Assembly (NCBI GenBank): GCA_963617205.1
Contig: CAVEOA010000008.1
Span: 25,873 to 89,872, forward strand
Reading direction: 5' to 3'
DNA from: UBA11524 sp963617205
GTDB taxonomy: Bacteria; Bacillota; Clostridia; Christensenellales; Aristaeellaceae
DNA: 64,000 bases
The notes below the pieces were generated by a model. That model made no database searches. It saw nothing but the letters and a program-made list of their open reading frames with translations, and was not told the DNA's origin. The stretch's first letter is position 1. Each line of letters starts with the position of its first letter. A program made the translations under genes and the position numbers. Shown piece after piece: positions 43,209 to 52,743 of this stretch.

Positions 43209-44528
43209 ATGAAGAAGATTCTTGCCCTGCTGCTGCCCCTGGCGCTGCTGCTGCCCATGGTCTCCCTGGCGGAGGAGCCCACCTACGATCTGGGCGGCCG
43301 CGTGGTGACCATCGCGCACTGGAACGACGGCGCCCCCAATGAGAACAGCGATACCTATGCCGAGCAGATGGAGCTGCTCAATCATATCAACGAGAAGTAC
43401 AACTGCGACCTGCAGTTCGTCTCCACTGGCGACTGGCACTCCTACCAGTCCGTCATCAATGCGCAGGTGGTCAATGGCGAGAAGATCGCGGATGTGTTCT
43501 GGGCTGGCTACAGCTACGTTGTGCCTACCTGGATCGACAATAATTTCGTGATTCCCCTGGATGATTACTTTGACCTGGAGAATGAGATCTATAACCAGGA
43601 CATCAATGATGAGTGGGCTGTAAACGGTAAGCATTACGGCGTTACCACATGGGATGACGCGCTGGGCCACGTGATCATGTTCAACAAGCGCATCCTGGCT
43701 GAAAACGGCATCGAGGCCGAGGAGCTGTACGAGCTGCAGGCCAATGGCGAATGGACATGGGAAAAGCTCCGTGAGCTGGCAATCAAGTGTACCCGGGATA
43801 CCGATAACGACGGCACCATCGACGTGTACGGCTTCGGCTCCTACGGCACCTGCCCCACCTGTCCCGAGCCATTTGTGTATGCCAACGGCGCAAGCCCCAT
43901 CCGCGTGGACGAGAACTGGCACTATACCTACAACCTGGATGATCCCAAGGTTATCGAGGCCATCCAGTTCTGCTACGACCTGTACTGGGTTGACCAGGTC
44001 TGCTACACGGGCTCTCAGGCCTGGGGCAGCTGGGAAGGCATGTGGCGCATGGGCAAGACGGCGTTTTATTCCGTGGCGTCCTGGAACATGTATGACTACT
44101 TTGAGGAACTGGAGGACGACGAGATCGGCATCCTGCTGATCCCCAAGGGCCCCTCTGCGGACGATTACGTCAATGCCCAGTCTGCTCCCTCCGGCATGTT
44201 CATGCAGCCCATGGTTCCGGAGAACGAGCGCGCCGCCATCGCCGCCATCGTGACGGAGTGGTACGGCGATTATGAGTGGAAAGACGAAGATGACGTGGTG
44301 TCCCAGTGGGAGAACTTGGTGCATGACGATGAGTCCCTGGAAACGATCGAAATGATCAATGGCCGCACTGTGTCGATCCTGGGCGAGGTGTCCACCTACT
44401 TCCGCGACAATGTGCTGTGGAACGACTGGGGCATCAAGCAGGGGATTGCGCCCCGTACCTTCGTGGAAACGATGAAGGCCTCCTGTCAGGCTTCCTTCGA
44501 TGAGCTGTGGACGGCCACTGCTGAGTAA
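43209..44528 (+). CDS. Family-1 sugar ABC transporter solute-binding protein
   Basis: 439 residues. Signal peptide KKILALLLPLALLLPMVSLA, again without a lipobox cysteine. The mature protein has the clamshell layout of extracellular solute-binding proteins, with many aromatic residues for stacking sugars (AHWNDGAPNEN, FWAGYSYVVPTWIDNN, GSQAWGSWEGMWRMGKTAFYS). A calcium-like loop DTDNDGTIDVYG sits near 203-214. ATG 43209 with GAAAGGA is preferred to the frame opening at 43176. No permease lies beside it; it could serve either upstream permease pair. Confidence 0.85.
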   Translation: MKKILALLLPLALLLPMVSLAEEPTYDLGGRVVTIAHWNDGAPNENSDTYAEQMELLNHINEKYNCDLQFVSTGDWHSYQSVINAQVVNGEKIADVFWAGYSYVVPTWIDNNFVIPLDDYFDLENEIYNQDINDEWAVNGKHYGVTTWDDALGHVIMFNKRILAENGIEAEELYELQANGEWTWEKLRELAIKCTRDTDNDGTIDVYGFGSYGTCPTCPEPFVYANGASPIRVDENWHYTYNLDDPKVIEAIQFCYDLYWVDQVCYTGSQAWGSWEGMWRMGKTAFYSVASWNMYDYFEELEDDEIGILLIPKGPSADDYVNAQSAPSGMFMQPMVPENERAAIAAIVTEWYGDYEWKDEDDVVSQWENLVHDDESLETIEMINGRTVSILGEVSTYFRDNVLWNDWGIKQGIAPRTFVETMKASCQASFDELWTATAE

Positions 44529-44545
44529 TGAATCGTGACCCGTTC

Positions 44546-44581
44546 CCCGCGCCCTGTGTGCTGCGGTAGGCAGGGCGCGGG
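44546..44581 (+). promoter_or_regulatory. GC-rich hairpin before the AraC ribosome site
   Basis: Perfect 11-bp arms CCCGCGCCCTG (44546-44556) and CAGGGCGCGGG (44571-44581) with a 14-base loop and no T-run. It ends four bases before the GAAAGGGG ribosome site. It may protect the 3' end of the upstream mRNA or lower readthrough into the regulator. Confidence 0.5.
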
Positions 44582-44597
44582 AGAAAGGGGCTTTCCC

Positions 44598-45479
44598 ATG
44601 ATTGAAATCGTCCAGAATCGGCATGAGCCGGGTTTTGACAACAATGAGACCTTCCTGAACTATTACCAGTATTCCGAGAACGGCGTTGACCTGGTGCTGA
44701 TCGAGTGTGGTTACGAGCGCTGCGATCCCAACCATTACTGGGCGGGCCGAAAGGGCTTCCACATGATTCATGTGGTCATCAGCGGGCGGGGCACCATCAA
44801 TACTGGCAACGGCGTTTATCATGCTCAGGCGGGGGATGTTTTCTACATTCCCCCAGAGCGGGAGGTCAATTATCGGGCAGACGAGAATGATCCGTGGGAG
44901 TACCGCTGGGTCGGGTTCGTAGGCACCCGAGCGATGGTTACGCTGAATGAGACTGTGCTTCCACGGGTGATTTGTACATCTATCAGTCATCCGGAGGCGC
45001 TGGCGGCGCGGATGAGTCAGATTTACGAGTGCGCCAGCCAGGGGAATGACCGGGGCGATCTTCTGGCGCTGGGACATATGTACTTCTTCCTTGCTGAGCT
45101 GCTGGCTGAATGCGGCGCACAGGGCAGCAACGGAAACGTGGCGGCGGATTATGTGCACCGGGCAACGGTGTACATCCGTGAGCATTATACCGAAAATATT
45201 TCTGTGGACGCCATCTGCCATTGGCTGAACATCTCCCGCAGCTATCTGTACAAGCTGTTCCGGCGGTACTACGGCGTATCGCCCTCCAATTACCTCATCC
45301 ATTACCGGCTGGAGAAAGCCAGAGAGCTGCTCAATGCGCAGCGATATCCAGTCAATGAGGTGGCCGAGAAGGTTGGCTTTTCCGATCATCCCTATTTCAC
45401 GAAGCGATTCCGCATGATGTACGACATGACGCCCCGGGAGTATGTCCGGCGCCTGCATAAGGAGAAGATGAAAAAATGA
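44598..45479 (+). CDS. AraC-family transcriptional regulator
   Basis: 293 residues. N-terminal cupin sensor (about 40-135) includes HMIHVVISGRGTINTGNGVYH and GDVFYIPPEREVNYRADE. C-terminal double helix-turn-helix (about 195-290) includes ISVDAICHWLNISRSYLYKLF and YPVNEVAEKVGFSDHPYF, ending with the typical MTPREYVRRL. Such proteins sense a sugar and activate nearby catabolic genes, so it is the likely local activator of the island. ATG 44598 has GAAAGGGG upstream. Its stop overlaps the start of the beta-helix enzyme gene (ATGA). Confidence 0.92.
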   Translation: MIEIVQNRHEPGFDNNETFLNYYQYSENGVDLVLIECGYERCDPNHYWAGRKGFHMIHVVISGRGTINTGNGVYHAQAGDVFYIPPEREVNYRADENDPWEYRWVGFVGTRAMVTLNETVLPRVICTSISHPEALAARMSQIYECASQGNDRGDLLALGHMYFFLAELLAECGAQGSNGNVAADYVHRATVYIREHYTENISVDAICHWLNISRSYLYKLFRRYYGVSPSNYLIHYRLEKARELLNAQRYPVNEVAEKVGFSDHPYFTKRFRMMYDMTPREYVRRLHKEKMKK

Positions 45480-46930
45480 AGGGCATTTGGATGCTGCTGC
45501 TGGCAATGCTGATGCTGACGGGTCTGTCTGCTGCGGTGGCGGAGGTACAGGCCTACCCCGTGCCCGAGGGTACACCCATCGAATATGCGCCCTTCGAGGT
45601 GACGGCCAACGGTCTGGAGGTCGGCGTGTACGGCGACTACAACATGGAATTTTACGAAATCGGCTTTGCATATTTCAACTTTGATCCCGGCGAGAACGTC
45701 GAGGTCAAGATCAAGGTCGATTTCCCCTTCAAGAAGGTGGAGGTCCTCCCTGCCGGGGCGAGCATCGTGCCCCAGGTGGACGGCGCATATCTGACCTTCA
45801 CCATGGACAATCCCGGACAGGATCTGTCCTTCGTCTTCGACGGCGATTATCAGGGCTATACCCTGCATCTGTTCACCAATGAGATCGATCATGAGGCGGA
45901 CAGCTACGAGGGCAAGTTCGGCGTGCTCTACTTTGGCCCTGGTTATCATGACAAGAGCGACACCCAGATCCTGCTGGGCAGCGGCATGACCCTGTATGTG
46001 GACGCCGGTGCGGTGCTCAATGCGCCGGTTGTGATCGAGAATGCCAAGAATGTCAAGGTTTTGGGTACCGGCGTTATCATGATGGACAAGATCAACGCCA
46101 AGAATCCCCAGTATGGCAACATCAATCTGTGCGTGAACAATTCGTTCAACGTGTACATCGGCAATATCATTGCACATGCCCACAAGACGCAGAACTGGAC
46201 CACTCACATCTACTTCAGCAAGGATGTGACGGTGGAGGGCTACCACGTCGTCAGCCCCCAGTACGCCAGCACCGACGCCATTGACATCTCCAACAGCCAG
46301 AACGTCACCATCAGGGATGTGTTCCTGCGCTCCTGCGATGACTGCATTACCGTGAAGGGCCTTGGTCAGGGTGCCACGCCGGATGACTGCCCGCCGAATG
46401 AGAACATTCATGTTTCGGACTCACAGCTGTGGAGCGATTGCAACAATGCCATGGTCATCGGCGAGGAGAGCATGGCTGCCTACTACAACGATATTTCCTT
46501 CCGCAACATCGATGTGCTTTACTCCTATGACGACCGTGATAACCATGAGCGTCTGGAGGAGCGCTCCGTTATGTCCATCGTGCAGCTGCACGGCACGGAA
46601 GTGACCAACATCCTCTGGGAGGATATCCGGGTCAACAACTGTCAGCGCCTGGTGTGCTTCCGCTTTGTGGACAGCTTCTGGTTCGGGTCCATTCAGGGCA
46701 ACCAATCCTTCCCCGGCTATGTGGACGGCGTGACGCTGCGCAACATTACCTGCACCAGCAGCAACAACAGCAAGATCGCCAATGAGATCCTGATCTACGG
46801 CTGGAGCAAGGACAAGCAGATCCAGAATGTCACCTTCGAGAATTTCGTGGTGGAGGGCAAGAAGCTTACTTCCATGATGAACCCCTACATGAAGGTCAAT
46901 TCTTACATCAAGAATATCCAGTTCAAATAA
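45476..46930 (+). CDS. Secreted right-handed beta-helix glycosidase, GH28/GH49-like
   Basis: 484 residues: signal peptide (MLLLAMLMLTGLSAAVA), an N-terminal beta-sandwich (about 25-150), then parallel beta-helix coils (about 160-480). Catalytic-looking acidic motifs STDAIDIS (about 265-272) and SCDDCITVKG (about 284-293) occupy the places of the GH28 NTDG and DD motifs, but the QHG and RIK motifs are not obvious. The sandwich-plus-helix layout also fits GH49. An attack on a galacturonan or another acidic backbone is plausible given the neighbours. It has the same architecture as the gene at 52744. It starts in the ATGA overlap with araC. Confidence 0.75.
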   Translation: MKGIWMLLLAMLMLTGLSAAVAEVQAYPVPEGTPIEYAPFEVTANGLEVGVYGDYNMEFYEIGFAYFNFDPGENVEVKIKVDFPFKKVEVLPAGASIVPQVDGAYLTFTMDNPGQDLSFVFDGDYQGYTLHLFTNEIDHEADSYEGKFGVLYFGPGYHDKSDTQILLGSGMTLYVDAGAVLNAPVVIENAKNVKVLGTGVIMMDKINAKNPQYGNINLCVNNSFNVYIGNIIAHAHKTQNWTTHIYFSKDVTVEGYHVVSPQYASTDAIDISNSQNVTIRDVFLRSCDDCITVKGLGQGATPDDCPPNENIHVSDSQLWSDCNNAMVIGEESMAAYYNDISFRNIDVLYSYDDRDNHERLEERSVMSIVQLHGTEVTNILWEDIRVNNCQRLVCFRFVDSFWFGSIQGNQSFPGYVDGVTLRNITCTSSNNSKIANEILIYGWSKDKQIQNVTFENFVVEGKKLTSMMNPYMKVNSYIKNIQFK

Positions 46931-46951
46931 CACAAGAATGGACGGGCATAG

Positions 46952-49012
46952 ATGATGATTGCTCAGCGATTGGGGACGATGGAAGTCCTCTTTACGGAAA
47001 AGAACGGTCGCCCCGGCTTGGTGCTGGTGCCCCAGGGTATGGCGGATCAGGTGGTGGAGGATAAGGCCTCCAGCGTGTTTTCCATGGCGCAGCTGCACGT
47101 GCGGGGCGATGGCCATGAAACTCCCTATTCCAAGGGCATGACCATGATCGGCTCTCACACGGCGGCCAGCATGCGTCTGGCCAGCCGCGAGGCAGGCGAG
47201 GGGAGCGTCACTACGGTGTTGACGGGCGCTCACGGGGTGAATTGGACGCAGAACCTGACGGCTTGTGGCCGGGCTCTGGTCTGCCGTACCAAGGTGGAAA
47301 ATGCCGGCGATGCGCCCTTCACCCTGGACCATGCGGCCACCTTCTGCCTCAGCGGCATGACGCCCTTTGAGGCAGGGTTGACCCCCGATTGTATGAAGCT
47401 CCACCGCTTCTCCTCTTTCTGGAGCTGCGAAGGCCGGCACGAATGCCAGACCATTGAGGAGCTGAACATGGAAACCTCATGGAGCCGCTGGGCGACCAAG
47501 TCCATCCGCATTGGCCAGGCCGGTACGCTGCCCGTGCGCAGGTACTTCCCGACCATGGCGCTGGAGGATGAAAAGCGCGGCGTGACCTGGGCAGCGGCCA
47601 TTGGTTGGGCCGGCAGCTGGAACATGGAACTCTTCCGCCAGAAGGAGGACCTGGTTATCACCGGCGGTCTGGCCGGCTATGAGGATGGCCACTGGCGAAA
47701 GACGCTGCAGCCCGGCGAAGCGCTTGAGTTGCCCGAGGCTATCCTGACCGTCGTGCGCGGCGGTGTGGATGCGGCCTGCGAGGCACTGCTGGATGTGCAT
47801 GAGGCCCGTCTGCCCCTGACTGCAGAGGCCGAAAAGACACTCAACCCCATGTACAATGAGTACTGCGACACTTGGGGCTGGCCGACGATGGAGACCATCA
47901 CCGGCGAGATCGCGGCGGTGCGCGACCTGGGGCTGAGCTACTTCGTGATTGACGCTGGCTGGTTCGGTCAGAGCCGCGACTGGAACAGCTCCACCGGCGA
48001 CTGGGACGTGCGAAAAACCGCCTTCCCGGATGGTATGAAGCCTGCTGTGGATATGATCCGAGAGACCGGCATGATTCCCGGCATCTGGTTTGAGGCGGAG
48101 GTCGCCAATGACCAGAGCCAGGTGCTGCGCGACCATCCCGAAATGTTCATGACTGACGGCGGCAAGCACATCATTGAAACCACCCGTGCCTTCCTCAATC
48201 TCACCCGTGAGGACGCCCAGGCTTACCTGCAGGAGAAGGTCATCGACTTCCTGCGGGACAACGGCTTTGGGTACATCAAGATCGACTACAACAATACCTA
48301 CGGTCTGGGCTTCGACGGCTTTGAATCCATAGGTGAGGCACAGCGCAACGGCATTCTGGGCACCTACCGCTTCTTTGAGGCGATGCGCAAACAGCTTCCC
48401 GGGCTGGTGATCGAGAACTGCTCCTCAGGCGGACACCGCCTGGAGCTGAGCATGATGAGCCGCAGCGATATGGCTTCCTTCTCCGATGCCCATGAGTGCC
48501 CGGAAATTCCGCTGATTGCCGCTGATTTGAACCGCCTGATCCTGCCCCGCCAGAGCCAGATCTGGGCTGTTATCCGCCATGAAGACAGCCTCCGCCGCAT
48601 CATCTGGAGCCTGAGCGCCACCCTGATGGGTCGTATGTGCATTTCCGGCCACGTTGCCCGCCTGAACGAAGCGCAGATGCAGGCCATCCGCGAGGGCGTG
48701 GCATTCTACCGCAAGGCGGCGCCGGTCATTGCCAAGGGCTCTACCCGCACCTTACGCCAGGATATCACCGCTTATGACCATGCTCACGGCTGGCAGGTGA
48801 ATGTCCGCACGGGCGAGGATGCGGTGCTGCTGGTCGCCCATGCCTTTGAGAACAACGGCGGCAAATATATCCTTGAACAGGATTTCTCCGGCTATGTGAT
48901 CGACAGCGTGTACTGCGACAGCGACTGCAGTGCTGTGCTGGAGAATGGCAAGGTGACTTTCCACGTCGGAGGCGAGTACTGTGGCCTGGGCGTGCTGCTG
49001 TGCAAGGCATAA
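46952..49012 (+). CDS. Alpha-galactosidase, GH36
   Basis: 686 residues, no signal peptide, so cytoplasmic. An N-terminal supersandwich (about 1-290) precedes the TIM barrel. Nucleophile Asp445 lies in YIKIDYNNTYG, ENCSSGGHRLEL follows, and FSDAHECPE is at the position of the acid/base aspartate. A C-terminal antiparallel beta domain ends the protein. It removes terminal alpha-galactose from imported oligosaccharides. GH36 also contains alpha-N-acetylgalactosaminidases, so substrate is likely but not certain. The ribosome site is weak (GACGGG), and 21 bases separate it from the beta-helix gene. Confidence 0.9.
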   Translation: MMIAQRLGTMEVLFTEKNGRPGLVLVPQGMADQVVEDKASSVFSMAQLHVRGDGHETPYSKGMTMIGSHTAASMRLASREAGEGSVTTVLTGAHGVNWTQNLTACGRALVCRTKVENAGDAPFTLDHAATFCLSGMTPFEAGLTPDCMKLHRFSSFWSCEGRHECQTIEELNMETSWSRWATKSIRIGQAGTLPVRRYFPTMALEDEKRGVTWAAAIGWAGSWNMELFRQKEDLVITGGLAGYEDGHWRKTLQPGEALELPEAILTVVRGGVDAACEALLDVHEARLPLTAEAEKTLNPMYNEYCDTWGWPTMETITGEIAAVRDLGLSYFVIDAGWFGQSRDWNSSTGDWDVRKTAFPDGMKPAVDMIRETGMIPGIWFEAEVANDQSQVLRDHPEMFMTDGGKHIIETTRAFLNLTREDAQAYLQEKVIDFLRDNGFGYIKIDYNNTYGLGFDGFESIGEAQRNGILGTYRFFEAMRKQLPGLVIENCSSGGHRLELSMMSRSDMASFSDAHECPEIPLIAADLNRLILPRQSQIWAVIRHEDSLRRIIWSLSATLMGRMCISGHVARLNEAQMQAIREGVAFYRKAAPVIAKGSTRTLRQDITAYDHAHGWQVNVRTGEDAVLLVAHAFENNGGKYILEQDFSGYVIDSVYCDSDCSAVLENGKVTFHVGGEYCGLGVLLCKA

Positions 49013-49027
49013 GGATGGTGCAGCGGT

Positions 49028-49891
49028 ATGAAAAAGAACGAGATTCACATCCGGGATCCCTTCGTGCTGGTGCATGAGGGAAAATACTACCTCTACGGCA
49101 CCCGCGGACGCACGGCCTGGGGTGATGCGGACGGATTTGACGTTTTCGTCAGCGAGGATATGGAAAACTGGTCCGATCCCATTGTGGTTTTCCACAACGA
49201 TGGCTCCTTCTGGGCCACCCGCCACTACTGGGCGCCTGAGGTACACCAGTATCATGGCGCATTCTATATGTTCGCATCCTTCCTGGGAAAGGGCATGTGC
49301 CGCGGTACCGCCATCCTGAAGGCGGAAAGCCCCCTTGGACCCTTCCGTCCCCACAGCGACAAATGCGTTACGCCTGACGACTGGGAGTGTCTGGACGGCA
49401 CCCTCTACCTTGACAGGCAGGGCAAGCCCTGGATGGTCTTCTGCCACGAATGGCTGCAGATCGGCAATGGCGAGGTTTGCGCGATGCCGCTGACGGATGA
49501 CCTGAAGGCTGCGGCAGGGGAGCCTCGTGTGCTCTGGTATGCGACGGACGCCCCCTGGGTCATCATGAACAAGGACTTTGACCATGAGGGCTATGTGACC
49601 GATGGTCCCTTCCTGTGGCGAACCCAGGACGGTACGCTCCTGAGCCTGTGGGCCAGCTTTTCCGAGCGCGGCTACACCCAGGGGCTCGCCATGTCCGACA
49701 ATGGCGAGATCGACGGAAACTTTATCCATCTGTCGCCCGTCGATATGGACGACGCAGGTCATGGCATGCTCTTCCGTGACCTGGAGGGCCAGCTGTGGCT
49801 CGCGCTGCATAGCCCCAACATCCATCCCAATGAGCGGCCCCATTTCATCCGCATGTCGGACGAAGGCAGCATCATCATCTGCGAGGCTTGA
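49028..49891 (+). CDS. Glycoside hydrolase family 43 enzyme
   Basis: 287 residues, no signal peptide, one five-bladed propeller without an extra C-terminal sandwich. The GH43 triad can be placed: general base Asp10 in HIRDPFVL, the pKa-tuning Asp in ECLDGTLYLD (about 122), and general acid Glu187 in FDHEGYVTDGPFLW. Members cleave alpha-L-arabinose or beta-D-xylose links. The compact size fits an intracellular exo-enzyme acting on imported arabino-oligosaccharides. It follows the GH36 gene by 15 bases, so the two probably trim the same imported sugar. Confidence 0.85.
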   Translation: MKKNEIHIRDPFVLVHEGKYYLYGTRGRTAWGDADGFDVFVSEDMENWSDPIVVFHNDGSFWATRHYWAPEVHQYHGAFYMFASFLGKGMCRGTAILKAESPLGPFRPHSDKCVTPDDWECLDGTLYLDRQGKPWMVFCHEWLQIGNGEVCAMPLTDDLKAAAGEPRVLWYATDAPWVIMNKDFDHEGYVTDGPFLWRTQDGTLLSLWASFSERGYTQGLAMSDNGEIDGNFIHLSPVDMDDAGHGMLFRDLEGQLWLALHSPNIHPNERPHFIRMSDEGSIIICEA

Positions 49892-49963
49892 TGTAGGCTG
49901 CACCCCTTCCACTTGGCTGTACTGATCGTTCAGCATAAATATTTTTCTCAAGGAGGTAACCCC

Positions 49964-50743
49964 ATGAAGAAGCTGTCTCTCGGTCTGTCCCTGCTGCTGG
50001 CCCTGTGCCTGTGCCTGCCTGCGCTTGCCGAGGAGAGCCCCGCGCTGCTGGCCTACTACACCTTCGACGATGCCGAGAACCTCGGCAAGGATGCTTCTGC
50101 CAACGCCAATGACCTGATCCGAGTCATTAACCCCGACGGCATCTCCGTCGTGGAAGGCAAGGTTGGCACTGCTGCTTACTTCGGCGGCGCTTCCGGCCTG
50201 ACTCCCTTTGACGACGCCAACAACGATTTCATGGATCTGTATGGCAGCAAGTCCTTCACCATCTCCTTCTGGGCCAAGGTGGACCTGGAGAAGGCCCACA
50301 CCGACAACATGCGCGTGATCTGCGAAGGCATCAACGGTAGCGCTGAGGGCCTGACCAACGTGCTGAAGAAGAATGTGGCCGAGGATGGCACCGTGTCCGG
50401 TATCACCTTCATCGCCGTTACCGGCGGCAGCGATTGGTGGGGAGCCGCTGGCACCGTGACTGCCGATCCCGCTGGCTGGCATCACTACATGCACGTGTAC
50501 GACGCTGAAAACTGCACCGTGACCACCTACATCGACGGCGTGAAGACCGGCGAAACCTATGCTGAGGAAGAACCTGTGGGTTCTGCCTTCACCTTCTGCG
50601 TGGGCGGCTGCTGGGCTCAGTGGGATTGGTTCAATGGCGGCAACCGCGATGTGACCGTCGAAGGCTACATCGGCGCTGTGGATGAGGTTAAGGTAATTGC
50701 TGGCGCTGTGCATGACGCTGCAATCGTTGAGGCCATCAAGTAA
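49964..50743 (+). CDS. Secreted LamG/concanavalin-like lectin protein
   Basis: 259 residues: signal peptide (SLGLSLLLALCLCLPALA) and a single LamG-type jelly-roll with LLAYYTFDDAENLGKDASANANDL, SFTISFWAKVDL, WHHYMHVYDAENCTVTTYIDGVKTG and GYIGAVDEVKVI. This is a common sugar-binding fold, here without a catalytic partner or anchor. ATG 49964 follows a strong AAGGAGGT. A terminator comes right after the gene, so it ends the second island transcript that starts near 42200. Confidence 0.85.
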   Translation: MKKLSLGLSLLLALCLCLPALAEESPALLAYYTFDDAENLGKDASANANDLIRVINPDGISVVEGKVGTAAYFGGASGLTPFDDANNDFMDLYGSKSFTISFWAKVDLEKAHTDNMRVICEGINGSAEGLTNVLKKNVAEDGTVSGITFIAVTGGSDWWGAAGTVTADPAGWHHYMHVYDAENCTVTTYIDGVKTGETYAEEEPVGSAFTFCVGGCWAQWDWFNGGNRDVTVEGYIGAVDEVKVIAGAVHDAAIVEAIK

Positions 50744-50759
50744 TCTTTCATCCCCTGGG

Positions 50760-50792
50760 GGAGGGAGTGGTATGCCATTCCCTCCTCTTTTT
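50760..50792 (+). terminator. Rho-independent terminator after the LamG gene
   Basis: Eleven-base arms 50760-50770 and 50775-50785 (one G-U) with loop TATG, then TC and TTTTT. Confidence 0.87.
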
Positions 50793-50847
50793 GAACCAAT
50801 GTGAGGGCGGAAAATGAACTGCTGGCCCGGAAACAGGAGAGATACCG

Positions 50848-52737
50848 GTGAAAAACGCGATCAGACGGCTGTGCATGCTGCTGACTTTGTGCATGCTGCC
50901 TACCCTAACCACCTATGCGCTGGAGGATGAAATCGTCTGGCGGGATGATGTGCCGAAGAAGACCGCTGTGCGCGTGGATTTCTCTAATTTCACGGGCGTG
51001 CCGCTGCTCAAACGGCAGAATGTGTTTTCACCCTCCCATTCCTTTGTGGGCAGCTACATGGCGGAATTCATGCGGGATGTGCCGCTGCTGTCAGAGATCC
51101 ACAGCGAGAGCCAGCGCATTGACCTGTTCATGGGCAATGGCGGCGTTGGTTCAACCCTGGGCAAGGGCACCCCGGAGAACCTGAGTTACTCCTGGATGCA
51201 GATCGATATGACCCTCAAAAACTTCTACAAGGGCGGCGTAATGCCCTATCTGGTGTATTTTGCCACGCCCAACGCCCTGTTTGACAAGGAGCGCGGTCCT
51301 GCTGCCCCCTGGAAGTATCCGCCCATTGACTATGACGCCTGGCTGGAGGTGTGCGCGGAGATCGCGGAGCACTATGTCCGGCGCAGCTGGCCTCTGGCGG
51401 CCCATGAGCTCTGGAATGAGCCGGATTGGGGCGATGAGTTCTACGATGGCACATGGGAGGAGTACCTGAAGATCTACGAGTATGGCGCGACCGGCGTGCG
51501 GCAGGGCAATCCCTACGCCATGGTGGGCGGATTGTCGCTGGCCACGTTTGACAAGTACTACAGCAATGGCAATGTGCGTACATTCCTTGATTATGTCCAG
51601 GAAAAGCAACTGCCGCTGGACTTCATTTCCTATCACTGCTACGTGACGAGCAATTATCCCACCTACACCAATCTGGCCAATGCCTCCCTGGCTGCTTACG
51701 GCGATACCTTCGCTACCACAGGGCTGCATCTGAATGAATTCCACGTCTCCCTCAACAGTGATACGACCGCTACGGAGAAATGCGTCGGCCCGATGATGGA
51801 CGCCATCCTCTATACCCTGGAGCATCCGCAGATCACCTCGGTCAACTGGGCATGCTTCCGCGTTTCCAGCGAAAACGGCATCCAGATGATCGACAGCCGC
51901 AGCGGCAAGCGCTATGCTGCATACCATCTGCTGTCCTTCTATAACCGAATGCCGGTGGATCGCGTGGCGCTGGAAACCAGCAGCACCCTCAAGGGCGTTG
52001 CGTCCATCGATGGCCAGCAGGCCGGCGTGATGCTGTACAACCGTACCTACAAGGCCCAGGATTACGTCCTGCAGCTGGACAATCTGCCCTGGGAGACTTG
52101 TGACATCACGGTATATGCCATTGATAAGGAGCACTCCAACTACGGACGCAACGGCGGTAGTGATGAGCCTGCTATTATCATGAGCATGCAGGGGGCGAAA
52201 ACGGAGGATTTATGTATCCAAGGTGATTTGCCCAGCAATGGCCTGATCTACGCGGAGATCACCGAGAGTGGACACGCTGTAATACTTAATCCCGTGAGCA
52301 CGATAGATAGTCAAGAGCAAGTGCTGCAGGGAGGAATCGCAACAGTACAGCGTAGAGAATACTATTTCGAGGATCGAGATAGCACTATGTTCTCTGAGTT
52401 CGATCTGCGCTCTTTCACTGCATGGGCGGGCATGGGCAATCGAGAAAAGGGCTTGACAAAGGGAGCGGCAATTCTGTCTAACTTGCCAGATAAGCTAACG
52501 GCTTATCCAAGCCTGAATCACGTAGCCGCCGAAGGCGCGTCGATATACCTTACAGTGGAATACTTGAAGGAAGGACAAGTGGTTCAGACACAGCACTATA
52601 TGGATGCTGAACTAAATCTGAATGGTGTGCTCATCCTCACAACTCCTGAAGGTTTCGATGGAGAAATGAAGCTAAGTTGGGGCATGAAGGATGCAGGTGC
52701 TGATACAACACTGAAGATCGTTTTTGAAAAGGAGTAA
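50848..52737 (+). CDS. Secreted glycoside hydrolase, GH39-like
   Basis: 629 residues from GTG 50848 (CAGGAGA eight bases before). Signal peptide LCMLLTLCMLPTLTTYA. A clan-A TIM barrel has acid/base Glu191 in HELWNEPDWGDEF and nucleophile Glu297 in GLHLNEFHVSLN. The C-terminal 230 residues form beta domains. GH39 includes beta-xylosidases and alpha-L-iduronidases; GH51 or GH30 are alternatives in the same clan. From about 52190 onward, the codon use turns markedly more A/T-rich than in the barrel part, as in the next gene. No promoter is obvious in the 55 bases after the terminator. Confidence 0.8.
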   Translation: MKNAIRRLCMLLTLCMLPTLTTYALEDEIVWRDDVPKKTAVRVDFSNFTGVPLLKRQNVFSPSHSFVGSYMAEFMRDVPLLSEIHSESQRIDLFMGNGGVGSTLGKGTPENLSYSWMQIDMTLKNFYKGGVMPYLVYFATPNALFDKERGPAAPWKYPPIDYDAWLEVCAEIAEHYVRRSWPLAAHELWNEPDWGDEFYDGTWEEYLKIYEYGATGVRQGNPYAMVGGLSLATFDKYYSNGNVRTFLDYVQEKQLPLDFISYHCYVTSNYPTYTNLANASLAAYGDTFATTGLHLNEFHVSLNSDTTATEKCVGPMMDAILYTLEHPQITSVNWACFRVSSENGIQMIDSRSGKRYAAYHLLSFYNRMPVDRVALETSSTLKGVASIDGQQAGVMLYNRTYKAQDYVLQLDNLPWETCDITVYAIDKEHSNYGRNGGSDEPAIIMSMQGAKTEDLCIQGDLPSNGLIYAEITESGHAVILNPVSTIDSQEQVLQGGIATVQRREYYFEDRDSTMFSEFDLRSFTAWAGMGNREKGLTKGAAILSNLPDKLTAYPSLNHVAAEGASIYLTVEYLKEGQVVQTQHYMDAELNLNGVLILTTPEGFDGEMKLSWGMKDAGADTTLKIVFEKE

Positions 52738-52743
52738 TGAAAT

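Noticed and set aside
42396..45671. A 1,091-codon open frame on the minus strand
   Set aside because: It lies opposite genes with clear signal peptides and AraC/solute-binding motifs on the plus strand. Its translation is low-complexity and His/Val/Ile-rich, typical of antisense shadow in GC-rich DNA.
48752..50713. A 653-codon minus-strand open frame opposite GH36, GH43 and LamG genes
   Set aside because: It spans three well-supported plus-strand genes and intergenic sequence and has no domain, so it is a shadow.
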